A stretch of DNA of 64,000 nucleotides from contig NZ_CP004350.1 of assembly GCF_000550785.1 (NCBI RefSeq), positions 1,158,009 to 1,222,008 of the forward strand. Reading direction: 5' to 3'. The stretch is from Corynebacterium casei LMG S-19264 (lineage in GTDB: Bacteria > Actinomycetota > Actinomycetes > Mycobacteriales > Mycobacteriaceae). Each line of letters begins with the position of its first letter. Position 1 is the first letter of the stretch. The position numbers and the translations under genes were made by a program. Positions 47,659-56,145 of this stretch are shown piece after piece. The notes under the pieces were generated by a model. The model searched no databases. It saw nothing but the letters and a program-made list of their open reading frames with translations, and was not told the origin of the DNA.

Positions 47659-48474
47659 ATGGCGAGCCAAGCAGAAATCCGGCGCGCGGACATCTTGGGC
47701 ACTGTCCGTCATTCCGGGCATGCCCGGGTCGATGAGCTGGCAGAACGCTTCGAAGTCAGTGTGATGACCATTCACCGTGATCTAGATTTCCTGGCCGAGG
47801 AAGGCCAGATTGAGCGTGTGCGCGGCGGCGCAAAATTCGTCGAGCCAGAATTTTCTGAAACCAACGTGGAAACCCGCCGTGAGACCAACGTGGATGTTAA
47901 AAAGGCGTTAGCTTCTTATGTTGCGACGTTAGTTTCAACAGGTGACATTGTGGCGCTGGATGATTCCACGACGGTGGAATACTGCGTTCCTGATGTGTTG
48001 TCCGCTGGCCCCGTTGGAATCATTACCCATTCATTGAAGGTGCTCAACGTGGTCTCAGCGCACGCACCGGAGGTTGCTCTCACCGGTGCGGGTGGGCGCT
48101 ACTGCGTGGAGACAGATTCCTTCCTGGGCCAAGCCACCTGCAATGCGGTGGAAAGGCTCAATGCCACGGTGTCGATTGTGTCCACCACCTGTGTTAACGC
48201 AGCCGGAATCTATCACCCTGATGAGGATGCTGCGATCACCAAGTCTGCCTTTGTTCGCCTGGGTACCCGCAAGATTTTGGTGTCTGATTCTTCGAAGTTC
48301 GACAACGTCGGAATGCACTTTGTCGCGCGTTTGAGCGAGTTTGATGACATAGTCATGGACAACAACCTCGATGGTGATGAGCGCGAGCTGCTGGAGAAAA
48401 CCGGCGCTAGACTCCACCTTGTTGACACTGCCCAGCCGACACCGACCCTGCAACCGCCGGCCGTTTTGAAATAG
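47659..48474 (+). CDS. atlR: DeoR family transcriptional regulator AtlR
   Basis: Predicted repressor of the polyol genes, released by a phosphorylated sugar or the polyol. 271 residues from ATG 47659. The N-terminal DeoR helix-turn-helix is ILGTVRHSGHARVDELAERF with VSVMTIHRDLDFL (about 12-45). The C-terminal DeoR sensor domain follows, with VALDDSTTVEYCVPDV (D-D/S/T motif in the effector pocket) and the DSSKF signature near residue 210. Divergent from rbtT-mtlD and followed by xylB after 19 nt, so atlR-xylB form a second operon. AGAGG 8 nt before the ATG supports this start over TTG 47656. Confidence 0.87.
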   Translation: MASQAEIRRADILGTVRHSGHARVDELAERFEVSVMTIHRDLDFLAEEGQIERVRGGAKFVEPEFSETNVETRRETNVDVKKALASYVATLVSTGDIVALDDSTTVEYCVPDVLSAGPVGIITHSLKVLNVVSAHAPEVALTGAGGRYCVETDSFLGQATCNAVERLNATVSIVSTTCVNAAGIYHPDEDAAITKSAFVRLGTRKILVSDSSKFDNVGMHFVARLSEFDDIVMDNNLDGDERELLEKTGARLHLVDTAQPTPTLQPPAVLK

Positions 48475-48493
48475 ATTTAAGTGAGATTCCACT

Positions 48494-49864
48494 ATGACTT
48501 ATGTTCTTGGCATTGATTCCTCCACGCAGTCGTGCAAAGCGGTGTTAGTTGATGCCGCCTCGGGGGAGATTGTTGATCAAGCTCGCGCTAGCCATCCGGG
48601 CGGCACCCAAGTTGACCCGGCGCGCTGGATTGAGGCGCTGGATGAAGCAACCGCAGGATTGTTGGAGAAAGCAGATGCTGTAGCAGTCGCTGGTCAGCAG
48701 CACGGCATGGTGACGCTGGATGAAGATAACAACACTGTGCGTGATGCGATGTTGTGGAATGACGTGTCTTCAGCGGATGCCGCGGTGGAATTAGTTGAAG
48801 AACTTGGCGGTGCGCACAAGACCGTGGAGCTAACTGGCTCTGTGCTAGTTGCGTCTTTTACCGCGACGAAGCTGCGATGGCTGCGTGATAATGAGTCTGA
48901 AAATGCCAAGAGAGTTTCTAAAGCAGTGCTGCCGCATGACTATCTCACCTGGCATTTGGGTGGGAGAGAAGAGTTCACCACTGATCATGGTGATGCTTCT
49001 GGCACCGGCTATTACTCCACGCGTGAGCGCCGCTTCATGCCTGAACTAGCGGAGCAGTTCTTAGGCCATAGCGTGCAGCTGCCACGTATTGCCGAGCCCA
49101 ATGAGATTGTTGGCCGCACTGCAACGGGTGCTGCAATCGCGGCTGGTACTGGCGATAATATGGCGGCGGCGTTGGGCTTGGACCTGCAGCCGGGGGATGT
49201 CTGTGTGTCCGTTGGTACCTCGGGTGTGGCCAGCGCGTGGAGTGAGCACAGCGTACATGACGACAACGGTCTGGTCACCGGATTTTCTGATGCCACAGGC
49301 GCATATCTTCCGCTTGCGTGCACTCTCAACGGCGCGAAAGTTCTGGACTTCGCAGCAAACCTTTTGGGAGTCGATCACAAGGGCCTGTCGGAAATGGCCC
49401 TGGCCGGGAAGTCATCGGTAACGTTGCTTCCTTATTTCGATGGTGAGCGCACCCCGAACCGGCCGCACGCAACGGGGCTTTTGACAGGCCTGCGCACCGA
49501 CACCACGCGGGAAGACTTTGCTCGCGGTGTGGTGGAAGGTTTGCTGTGTTCCATGCTTGATGCTATCGAGGCAGTAGAAAAGGCGATGGGGCACAAGGCC
49601 AACCGCGTCCTGCTCACCGGTGGTGCTGCGCGCAGCGAGGCTATGCAACAGTTTGCCCCCAGCATCTTTGGCGTGGATGTGGCTTTGCCTGCACCGAGCG
49701 AATATGTTGCGCTTGGTGCTGCCCGCCAAGCCGCGTGGGCATTGTCTGGCGCGGATAAGCCACCGCAATGGGATGTTGCTGGTACCACCACCTACCGCGG
49801 GGAGGCGAACCCGGATACGGTGGCGCGTTATCAACAAATTAGGGATTTGACCGCAAACTTCTAG
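48494..49864 (+). CDS. xylB: Xylulokinase
   Basis: FGGY-family kinase that phosphorylates D-xylulose to xylulose 5-phosphate, feeding the pentose phosphate pathway. 456 residues. The N-terminal VLGIDSSTQSCKAVLVD is the phosphate-binding block, GQQHGMVTLD contains the conserved QQHG substrate loop of xylulokinases, and the C-terminal VLLTGGAARSEAMQQF is the adenosine motif. It uses the product of mtlD acting on arabitol, which makes the four-gene cluster a complete arabitol route. The gene ends 10 nt before dinB, but dinB has its own promoter-like box. Confidence 0.9.
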   Translation: MTYVLGIDSSTQSCKAVLVDAASGEIVDQARASHPGGTQVDPARWIEALDEATAGLLEKADAVAVAGQQHGMVTLDEDNNTVRDAMLWNDVSSADAAVELVEELGGAHKTVELTGSVLVASFTATKLRWLRDNESENAKRVSKAVLPHDYLTWHLGGREEFTTDHGDASGTGYYSTRERRFMPELAEQFLGHSVQLPRIAEPNEIVGRTATGAAIAAGTGDNMAAALGLDLQPGDVCVSVGTSGVASAWSEHSVHDDNGLVTGFSDATGAYLPLACTLNGAKVLDFAANLLGVDHKGLSEMALAGKSSVTLLPYFDGERTPNRPHATGLLTGLRTDTTREDFARGVVEGLLCSMLDAIEAVEKAMGHKANRVLLTGGAARSEAMQQFAPSIFGVDVALPAPSEYVALGAARQAAWALSGADKPPQWDVAGTTTYRGEANPDTVARYQQIRDLTANF

Positions 49865-49867
49865 ACT
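49862..49867 (+). promoter_or_regulatory. -10 box for leaderless dinB transcript
   Basis: TAGACT includes the xylB stop codon and ends 7 nt before the ATG at 49875. No LexA box was seen nearby. Confidence 0.45.
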
Positions 49868-49874
49868 TGTTGGT

Positions 49875-51206
49875 ATGCAACGTTGGGTTCTTCACATTGA
49901 TATGGATGCGTTTTTCGCATCGTGTGAACAGCTGACCCGGCCTACCTTGATGGGCCGACCAGTTTTGGTCGGCGGCATGTCCGGCCGTGGTGTTGTGGCT
50001 GGTGCTTCCTATGAAGCACGCAAGTACGGCGCGCATTCGGCCATGCCCATGTATCGTGCGCAGCAACTCATTGGGCCCAAAGCCGTAGTGGTCAGCCCAC
50101 GTTTTGAGGTCTACCGCCTAGCCTCGCAGCGGGTCTTTAAGTTCATTGAGTCCCGCGTGGACTTGGTTGAACAGCTCAGTATTGATGAGGCCTATATGGA
50201 ACCGGCGGAACTTATTGGTGCCACCGCAGAAGAGGTTGAATCCTGGGCGCATGAGCTGCGCGCTGCCATTAGGGACATAGTGGGGCTTCCTGCTTCGATT
50301 GGCGCTGGTTCCGGTAAGCAGTTTGCCAAGATTGGATCCGGGCAAGCCAAGCCCGATGGCGCTTATGTGATTCCCGTGGAAAAACAAGAAGCCATGCTGC
50401 ATCCGCTCGACGTGGATGAGCTGTGGGGTGTTGGTCCAGTTACCGCCACAAAGCTGCACTCCATCGGGGTCAAGACCATTGGTGACTTGGCGGCCTTGAG
50501 TCAACGCGAAGTTGAAATCACCCTGGGCAGCACCATCGGTCCAGCACTGTGGATGATGGCGCGCGGGGTGGATGACCGCCCAGTGGCACCACGTGCCGAA
50601 TCCAAGCAAGTCTCAGCTGAGCACACCTACCCGGAGGACCTCACCACGAAAGAAACCGTGGATGCCGCTCTCGAGCGTGCCTTAAGCGGTGCTCACGGCC
50701 GCCTGCTCAAAGATGGACGCGGTGCCCGTACCGTCACGGTAAAAATGCGCATGGCCGATTTTCATAGTGAAACCAGGTCTTTAACACTGGCCTATGCCAC
50801 CGATGACATTGCAACACTACGCAAAGCGATGCAATCTCTGGCACGCTATCCAGCCGAACTTGGCCCCATTCGGCTAGTCGGCGTTGGCTTCTCCGGTCTG
50901 GAATTAGAACGCCAAGACGTGCTCTTTCCCGAACTCGACCAAGCAGTGATCAGCACGGAAACCACCTTCGAAGAAGAACCTTCTCCCATTAAACGCACGT
51001 GGTATGCCACCCAAGACGTGTTTCACCCCGACTACGGACACGGCTGGATTCAAGGCACCGGGCACGGCTTTGTCAGCGTGCGCTTTGAAACCCGCGCTAC
51101 CGGACCTGGCCCCTTCAAGTCTTTTGATGCCGATGATGAGCAGCTGCAGCCCGCCGACCCCGTGGATTCTTTGGCGTGGGACGTGGACCTAGCGGAGCAG
51201 GACTAA
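49875..51206 (+). CDS. dinB: Y-family DNA polymerase IV (DinB/DinX)
   Basis: Low-fidelity translesion polymerase. 443 residues. Metal-binding Asp9 in LHIDMDAFFASCE, and SIDEAYME holding the other acidic residues; the little-finger domain covers about 245-350. QDVLF (about 355) fits the beta-clamp binding pentamer and lies before, not at, the C-terminus, because an extra segment of some 80 residues follows (Trp-rich RTWYATQDVFHPDYGHGWI). This extension is seen in actinobacterial DinX-type proteins; its role is unclear. The start is leaderless-like. The gene ends in a 4-bp overlap with the convergent asparaginase gene. Confidence 0.9.
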   Translation: MQRWVLHIDMDAFFASCEQLTRPTLMGRPVLVGGMSGRGVVAGASYEARKYGAHSAMPMYRAQQLIGPKAVVVSPRFEVYRLASQRVFKFIESRVDLVEQLSIDEAYMEPAELIGATAEEVESWAHELRAAIRDIVGLPASIGAGSGKQFAKIGSGQAKPDGAYVIPVEKQEAMLHPLDVDELWGVGPVTATKLHSIGVKTIGDLAALSQREVEITLGSTIGPALWMMARGVDDRPVAPRAESKQVSAEHTYPEDLTTKETVDAALERALSGAHGRLLKDGRGARTVTVKMRMADFHSETRSLTLAYATDDIATLRKAMQSLARYPAELGPIRLVGVGFSGLELERQDVLFPELDQAVISTETTFEEEPSPIKRTWYATQDVFHPDYGHGWIQGTGHGFVSVRFETRATGPGPFKSFDADDEQLQPADPVDSLAWDVDLAEQD

Positions 51207-52117
51207 AGCAGCTCAGCTACATCAGTGCCCGTAGCTAGGGCCGCGAGTAGCATCATGCGAGCCTGGCCTGCACGCAAAATGCCGGTGCCAAGTGCGCCGT
51301 TGCGCGCGAGGGTTGCGCCGCCGCCGCTGCCGCCATAAGCCAAAGACACTGAGCCTTCTGGAACACGCGTGGTGATAAGAATTGGGATGCCGGCTTCTAA
51401 CGCGTCGGCTACGCCTTCACCCATTTGTGAGCCCATGTTGCCGGAACCCATGGCTTCCACAATGATGCCGCCCGCACCGGAAGCTACCGCTGCATCAACC
51501 ATGGTTCGCGACGCGCCTGGCCAGGCAGAAATAATGACCACGTCATTGCCCGCCAGGGGAGTCAGCGCCAATGTCGGGCGAGTCTTCATTGGGGTGGGCA
51601 CCGCAGCGAAAGCTTCCAACGATGACGTGTGGGACTTGAAAGCGCCGCGGGCTGGAACGGTCAAACCACCGAAGCGGATGCTCACGCCCGGCGCGCCGGT
51701 GGTGGCGTAGGCAATGGCATCCGCCAAGTTTTGCGGGCCGTCTGAATCAGGGTGGTCAAAAGACCGCTGCGCGCCGGTAATAACTACTGGCTTATCTCCA
51801 ATGTGGAAAAGCTCGAGTGCCATGGCGGTATCTTCCATGGAATCCGTGCCGTGGGTGATGACGACGCCGGCGATGGAAGCATCAGCAAGCAATGCGTGTA
51901 CCCGCTGCAAAAGGTCATCTAAGTCCGGCAAAGTCAACGAAGAAGAATCCAAGCGCACCGAATCAATAGCACGCGTATTCACGCGAGGTACTGCAGACAA
52001 AGAAAGTGCTGCGTCAACCAATTCGGCTGCGGAGACCGTGGGGACAAGCGCGCCATGTTCATCAAGGGTGCACGCAATCGTGCCACCGGTAGCTACTACT
52101 GCAATCGTTTCAGACAT
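51203..52117 (-). CDS. ansA: L-asparaginase (type I/II family)
   Basis: Hydrolyses L-asparagine to aspartate and ammonia. 304 residues. The nucleophile Thr13 lies in VVATGGTIA, and the second active-site set Thr91-Asp92 lies in VITHGTDSMEDTA; the catalytic Lys is in the GAFKSHTSS region. No signal peptide, so a cytosolic enzyme. The gene is convergent with dinB and overlaps its last 4 bp. The next upstream gene on the other strand is the MTB12-like lipoprotein, 136 bp away. No terminator hairpin was found at the dinB/ansA junction. Confidence 0.92.
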   Translation of the reverse strand: MSETIAVVATGGTIACTLDEHGALVPTVSAAELVDAALSLSAVPRVNTRAIDSVRLDSSSLTLPDLDDLLQRVHALLADASIAGVVITHGTDSMEDTAMALELFHIGDKPVVITGAQRSFDHPDSDGPQNLADAIAYATTGAPGVSIRFGGLTVPARGAFKSHTSSLEAFAAVPTPMKTRPTLALTPLAGNDVVIISAWPGASRTMVDAAVASGAGGIIVEAMGSGNMGSQMGEGVADALEAGIPILITTRVPEGSVSLAYGGSGGGATLARNGALGTGILRAGQARMMLLAALATGTDVAELL

Positions 52118-52253
52118 AAAGCAAGCTTAAATCAAAGCCGTAAAGAGGTTGGGCAAAAGTTTGAAGAAACCCTGTGAATTAAGGCGCAGGTTCTTATATC
52201 GCGCAAGGTGGCCGGTAGGATTGGCAAAGAATAAATTCGTTGAAGGAGATTAG

Positions 52254-52820
52254 TTGATTTTTCGTAAACTGACCGCCGGCTTCCTAGCCGCCACCGCTGC
52301 AACCGCATTGGTCGCGTGCTCCTCTGATTCAGAATCAGAGTCTGGAGACTCCGCAGACACCGCAGCAGCCCCAGAAACCCAGGCTGAAGAAACTTCAGAT
52401 GCGCCAGCCTCTTCTGAGCTGCCAACCGCAACGGACCTCAACGCCATCTTGGCCACCGCAACTGACTCCGCTGCCTCCGAAGAGGACAAGGTCAAGACCG
52501 TGCAGGGTGGCGAAACCGCCCCTGAGCTGTTTGAAACCATGGCATCTTCCAAGGCCGAATCAGGCGCCAACTTTGAGGTAGTAGACCCAGTTATCCCTGG
52601 CTACTCCCCAGACTCCGTCCTGGCAACCGTGAACTTCACCGTTCCAGAAGAGCCATCCCAGACCGCTGAAAACGTTGAGTTCGTCTTCGAAGAAGGCACC
52701 TGGAAGCTGTCCCAGTCCTGGGCCTGCACCCTGATTACCAACACCGTTACCCCAGACCAGGTCCCAGAAATGTGCACCGACGGAACCGTTGATACCGGGG
52801 CCAACGAAGTCACTCAGTAG
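52254..52820 (+). CDS. MTB12-like lipoprotein
   Basis: Exported lipoprotein related to the low-molecular-weight antigen MTB12 (CFP-2) family of mycobacteria. 188 residues: signal peptide with lipobox LVAC (Cys22), an acidic Ser/Asp/Glu/Pro-rich linker to about residue 58, then a compact domain with KVKTVQGGETAPELFETMAS and the family ending ENVEFVFEEGTWKLSQSWAC. Function of the family is unknown. TTG 52254 is the start, supported by GAAGGAG (52241-52247). A shared terminator hairpin separates it from a convergent second lipoprotein gene. Codon use is strongly biased (nearly all common codons), suggesting high expression. Confidence 0.8.
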   Translation: MIFRKLTAGFLAATAATALVACSSDSESESGDSADTAAAPETQAEETSDAPASSELPTATDLNAILATATDSAASEEDKVKTVQGGETAPELFETMASSKAESGANFEVVDPVIPGYSPDSVLATVNFTVPEEPSQTAENVEFVFEEGTWKLSQSWACTLITNTVTPDQVPEMCTDGTVDTGANEVTQ

Positions 52821-52835
52821 GACGTAGTCCTTCAC

Positions 52836-52884
52836 TCAGCCCAGCGCTTGGGAGTTATTTAAGACTCTTGAGCTGCTGGGCTGA
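52836..52884. terminator. Hairpin between two convergent lipoprotein genes
   Basis: TCAGCCCAGC (52836-52845) pairs with GCTGGGCTGA (52875-52884), with partial extension inwards. The hairpin overlaps the last codons of the minus-strand gene. Confidence 0.65.
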
Positions 52885-53788
52885 ACTGCATCCGCGTGTT
52901 GGTTGATTGCAACACGCGGATTTCTGATTCCTGGGTCCCGTAGGTAACGCGGGTGGCAATGTCGATGTTGCCGGAGGTAGGAAGTGGCTGCGAGAAATCA
53001 ATAGTCAGATTGCCAGAGGAACGGGTTTCGGTGTCCATGACTTCCAGTTCGCCGCCATCTTCCATCGACAAAGCACCCAGGGCAGGGCGTTGGCTGATAT
53101 CCAGGGACAACTCCGCACCGGTCTCAGTGAGCTTGTCCAAGGTGTAGGTGGTGGTCTGAAGCAAGGTGGAGTCACCGGAAGTGCGCGAATCCAAGGTCCA
53201 GATGGCGCCTTCACCGATTTCTTCATCGGGGAAGACAATCGGCATGGACGTTAATTCCACAATCGCTTGTTCCAAGATGGAACGAGCATCATCATTCGCG
53301 GCCTGTGGGGCGGCCAAGCGCAGGGAAGAAACCTGGCCGGCATCATCGGCGCGCCAACCGAACTGGAAACCATCGCCGGATTCCACATTCAGCGCATCAG
53401 TGCCGCTATAAGTCGGGTTGCTCAACGTCATAAAAGCATTGCGTGTGGCCGGGGTTTGCTCCGGATCATCACTTGCTTCAGAAACTTCAGCGTTCAGATC
53501 AAAAGAGGTGGTGGATTCTTCCGGGGCGCTGGACTCAAAATCAGTCGGGGCATTGGCATCCACAACATCTTGGGCGAAACCTTCGGTGAGCACAAACTTC
53601 AAGTCCTGCTCAGAATCGATATCGTCAAAGGTCAACACCCTCTTGTCGCCAGAACCGGCATCTTCCACAGTCACGCGCGCGGCGTCGACTGGGGCCGCTA
53701 CTGCTTGCTCTACTGCAGGACCTGGAGGCTCATAGCTGCAACCGGTCACAACTAACGCAAGGGCAACAATGGAGGCTTTCACACGCAT
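52859..53788 (-). CDS. Lipoprotein of unknown function
   Basis: 309-residue exported lipoprotein; I do not recognise a named family. The signal peptide MRVKASIVALALVVTGC ends in lipobox VTGC (Cys17). The mature part is acidic and beta-rich with repeated short hydrophobic/polar strands (for example SLDISQRPALGALSMEDG and GNLTIDFSQPLPTSG). Some similarity in style to DUF6263-type actinobacterial surface proteins is possible but not established. On the minus strand TAGGTT (53801-53796) lies 7 nt before the ATG, so the message is probably leaderless. Divergent from lspA with only 41 bp between, so lipoprotein and its processing peptidase share a promoter region. Confidence 0.72.
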   Translation of the reverse strand: MRVKASIVALALVVTGCSYEPPGPAVEQAVAAPVDAARVTVEDAGSGDKRVLTFDDIDSEQDLKFVLTEGFAQDVVDANAPTDFESSAPEESTTSFDLNAEVSEASDDPEQTPATRNAFMTLSNPTYSGTDALNVESGDGFQFGWRADDAGQVSSLRLAAPQAANDDARSILEQAIVELTSMPIVFPDEEIGEGAIWTLDSRTSGDSTLLQTTTYTLDKLTETGAELSLDISQRPALGALSMEDGGELEVMDTETRSSGNLTIDFSQPLPTSGNIDIATRVTYGTQESEIRVLQSTNTRMQFSPAAQES

Positions 53789-53795
53789 GCATTCA

Positions 53796-53801
53796 AACCT
53801 A
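53796..53801 (-). promoter_or_regulatory. -10 box for leaderless lipoprotein transcript
   Basis: TAGGTT on the minus strand, 7 nt before the ATG at 53788. Confidence 0.48.
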
Positions 53802-53816
53802 CCGGATGGCTGCCTC

Positions 53817-53822
53817 TACAAT
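53817..53822 (+). promoter_or_regulatory. -10 box for leaderless lspA transcript
   Basis: TACAAT, 7 nt before the GTG at 53830; no Shine-Dalgarno sequence. Back-to-back with the lipoprotein promoter. Confidence 0.55.
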
Positions 53823-53829
53823 GGTTTAG

Positions 53830-54345
53830 GTGCGCTCAATTGTGAAGATGATGGCAGTGATAGTTATTGCCGTTGCAGTGATAGACCAGGCCGTTAAACA
53901 GCTCATGCTTAACTGGCTCAACCCAGGTGAAGCCGTCCCCGTAATTGGAGATTGGTTCAGGTTCTATCTCTTATTCAATCCCGGCGCCGCCTTCTCCATG
54001 GGCGGAGAGGGATCGACCTGGCTATTTACCACCATCCAGTTGGTCTTCGTCATTGGTGTGGCCATCGCCGCACCGCGGATGAAAGACCGATGGGAAGCGT
54101 TCGGGCTAGCTTTGCTTGCCGGTGGTGCGTTGGGCAATCTGACGGACCGGCTGTTTCGGGAACCAGGCTTTTGGTTCGGGCATGTCGTGGACTATATTTC
54201 CGTTGGAAACTTTGCCGTATTCAATATCGCGGATGCCTCTATTACGGTAGGTGTCATTGTATTTATTCTTGCCATGCTGACGGAGGAAAGGAGGGCGAAA
54301 AATGAACAGGGAAGTACGGACTCTGCCGGTACCGGAGGGAAATGA
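53830..54345 (+). CDS. lspA: Lipoprotein signal peptidase LspA
   Basis: Membrane aspartyl protease that cuts prolipoproteins before the lipid-modified Cys. 171 residues with four membrane helices. Catalytic Asp106 in GNLTDRLFR and Asp135 in [23 protein letters not shown] is the conserved Asn-Pro-Gly-Ala-Ala-Phe block. Globomycin would be expected to inhibit it. The start GTG 53830 is leaderless-like. Its 3' end overlaps rluD by 44 nt, the usual lspA-rluD pairing. Two lipoproteins that need LspA are encoded next door. Confidence 0.95.
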   Translation: MRSIVKMMAVIVIAVAVIDQAVKQLMLNWLNPGEAVPVIGDWFRFYLLFNPGAAFSMGGEGSTWLFTTIQLVFVIGVAIAAPRMKDRWEAFGLALLAGGALGNLTDRLFREPGFWFGHVVDYISVGNFAVFNIADASITVGVIVFILAMLTEERRAKNEQGSTDSAGTGGK

Positions 54346-55228
54346 GGGGCTGCGCGTTGATGCAGCCTTGGCCAAGATGTTGGGGTTATCCCGCACCGTC
54401 GCGGCAGACTTGTGTGCTGAAGGCGCAGTGCTTGTCGATGGATCGGCGGTAGCCAAATCCGACCGCCTCGCCTCCGGAAGCTGGGTAGAAGTTACTCTGC
54501 CAGAGCCGGCAGCACCGCTGGTTCCCAAAGAAGAACTGGTGGAAGGAATGGACGTGGTCTATTCCGATGATGACATCATTGCCGTAAACAAACCTGTTGG
54601 AGTGGCAGCGCATCCCTCCGTGGGCTGGGATGGTCCAACCGTAGTCGGTGGACTTGCCGCGGCAGGATATAGAATTTCAAACTCGGGTCCGCCAGAGCGC
54701 AAAGGTATTGTGCACCGCCTTGACGTTGGTACATCAGGCGTAATGGTGGTGGCTTCTTCGGAGCGCGCTTATACCGCGCTGAAGCACGCGTTTAAGGTGC
54801 GCACCGTGCACAAGACCTACCACGCGCTGGTGCAGGGCTTGCCCGATCCGATTGAGGGCACCGTGGATGCGCCCATTGGCCGCCATCCCTCATCCGGTTG
54901 GAAGTTCGCAGTGACCGAAGACGGCAAGAATGCGATTACGCACTACAGCTTGTTGGAAGCATTCCGCGAAGCATCGCTTCTCGATGTCCACCTGGAAACC
55001 GGACGCACCCACCAAATCCGCGTGCACATGTCGGCCATTGGCCATCCGTGCTGCGGTGACCCGATGTACGGTTCAGACCCCAATCTGTCCAAGCGCCTAG
55101 GGCTCATCCGCCAGTGGCTACACGCGGTCAAGCTTGGCTTTGAACACCCCGGCACAGGCCGGTGGATCGAGATTGAGACCGAATATCCAGCTGACCTGCA
55201 ACACGCTTTGGACGTTCTTCGTGGATAA
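54302..55228 (+). CDS. rluD: RluA family RNA pseudouridine synthase (RluD)
   Basis: Converts specific uridines of large-subunit rRNA to pseudouridine. 308 residues: N-terminal S4-like RNA-binding domain (about 15-75), then the synthase domain with catalytic Asp141 in [15 protein letters not shown], followed by [22 protein letters not shown]. This is the long form with S4 domain, as for RluD (U1911/1915/1917 in E. coli numbering), although paralogues RluA/RluC have similar motifs. It starts inside lspA (44-nt overlap) with GGAGGAAAGGAGG just upstream of ATG 54302, and its end overlaps the next gene by 8 nt. Confidence 0.92.
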   Translation: MNREVRTLPVPEGNEGLRVDAALAKMLGLSRTVAADLCAEGAVLVDGSAVAKSDRLASGSWVEVTLPEPAAPLVPKEELVEGMDVVYSDDDIIAVNKPVGVAAHPSVGWDGPTVVGGLAAAGYRISNSGPPERKGIVHRLDVGTSGVMVVASSERAYTALKHAFKVRTVHKTYHALVQGLPDPIEGTVDAPIGRHPSSGWKFAVTEDGKNAITHYSLLEAFREASLLDVHLETGRTHQIRVHMSAIGHPCCGDPMYGSDPNLSKRLGLIRQWLHAVKLGFEHPGTGRWIEIETEYPADLQHALDVLRG

Positions 55229-55910
55229 GGATTACCGGCCACCCCGCCGCAGGCCGCGCACTAATGCGCGCGAGACCGCGTGGCAGCAGACTGTGCACAA
55301 CCAGTCTGTGGGCAACCGCGACCGGCGTAGCGAGGCTGCACAGGCTGTGCCTGCACGAGTGGTGCGCCGGCATCCACCTCATATTTATCGCCGTCGGCGC
55401 GCAGCCGCCATCGGCATCTTCGTGTTTATGCTGCTGTTGATTATCTTCCTCGCCGGCGCCTGCGGTCCGGGACCGACCCAGACACTGCAGGGTGACCAAC
55501 TCGGGCCAGAGCCAGAAGAATCCGCGCAGCAATATCAAACCCGCGCAGCCACTAGTGTTGTCGATGCCCGCAATGACACCTATGCGCTGGTTAGCTTTGA
55601 TGGCGCCGTGGATGCAGAGACCGCAGCGCAAGCTGTTGAGGGTGCACAGCGCGTGAGCTCAGTCATCACGCAAGAGGCATTCTTGCCCGTGGAAATCCCC
55701 GAGCCCATTGAGGGCGAAACCCGCGCGGATGTCTTTAGCCGCGCGGTAGGGGATGAGGAACTCAATTCCGTCATCGTCTACGAAAATGGCGATATGTTGG
55801 AAGAAATCTCCCATCGTGAGGGAGTCTTTGCAGTAGAAGCCGCACCGGATGATGCCGCGTGGGGAAGCTTCGGAATTAGGCCGGTGATGGATCTTGAAAT
55901 TACCCAGTAA
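55221..55910 (+). CDS. Single-pass membrane protein of unknown function
   Basis: 229 residues from GTG 55221, which overlaps the rluD stop by 8 nt. The cytosolic N-terminus of about 60 residues is Arg-rich ([12 protein letters not shown], and RRRR before the helix), one membrane helix lies at 61-80, and the extracytoplasmic part of about 150 residues is acidic with an alpha/beta pattern (for example [22 protein letters not shown]). Cys81 directly after the helix is not in a typical lipobox. A longer frame from 55134 would be antisense-free but overlaps rluD coding more and lacks homology. I do not recognise a family; a corynebacterial-specific envelope protein is likely. Confidence 0.65.
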   Translation: MDKDYRPPRRRPRTNARETAWQQTVHNQSVGNRDRRSEAAQAVPARVVRRHPPHIYRRRRAAAIGIFVFMLLLIIFLAGACGPGPTQTLQGDQLGPEPEESAQQYQTRAATSVVDARNDTYALVSFDGAVDAETAAQAVEGAQRVSSVITQEAFLPVEIPEPIEGETRADVFSRAVGDEELNSVIVYENGDMLEEISHREGVFAVEAAPDDAAWGSFGIRPVMDLEITQ

Positions 55911-56145
55911 TTTAAGCAAGCTCGAAACCTTTAGCTCGTGGCCAGCGAACTATCGCTTCGCGTACGCGATGGTGATCGTCGGCATCTTCGTGTGCCTGGG
56001 CTTTTTCTTCTTCGGCAACCAGCCCGCCGAAGGCAAAGTGCTACTCGGTCTGGGCTTTATCGTGTGCCTCGTGCTCGGCTGGTTCATGCCCTCGTGGGCC
56101 ATTGATGAAAAAGAAGAAAAAGCTAGACGCGCTTGGAGGAAGTAG
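55894..56145 (+). CDS. Small two-helix membrane protein
   Basis: 83 residues from TTG 55894, overlapping the previous gene by 17 nt. Two hydrophobic segments (about 23-43 and 48-68) and a basic/acidic end EKEEKARRAWRK. No known domain. The overlap suggests translational coupling with the preceding membrane protein, so the two may work together. The 3' end overlaps the convergent rarD gene by 23 bp. Start is the least certain part of this call. Confidence 0.6.
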   Translation: MKLPSNLSKLETFSSWPANYRFAYAMVIVGIFVCLGFFFFGNQPAEGKVLLGLGFIVCLVLGWFMPSWAIDEKEEKARRAWRK

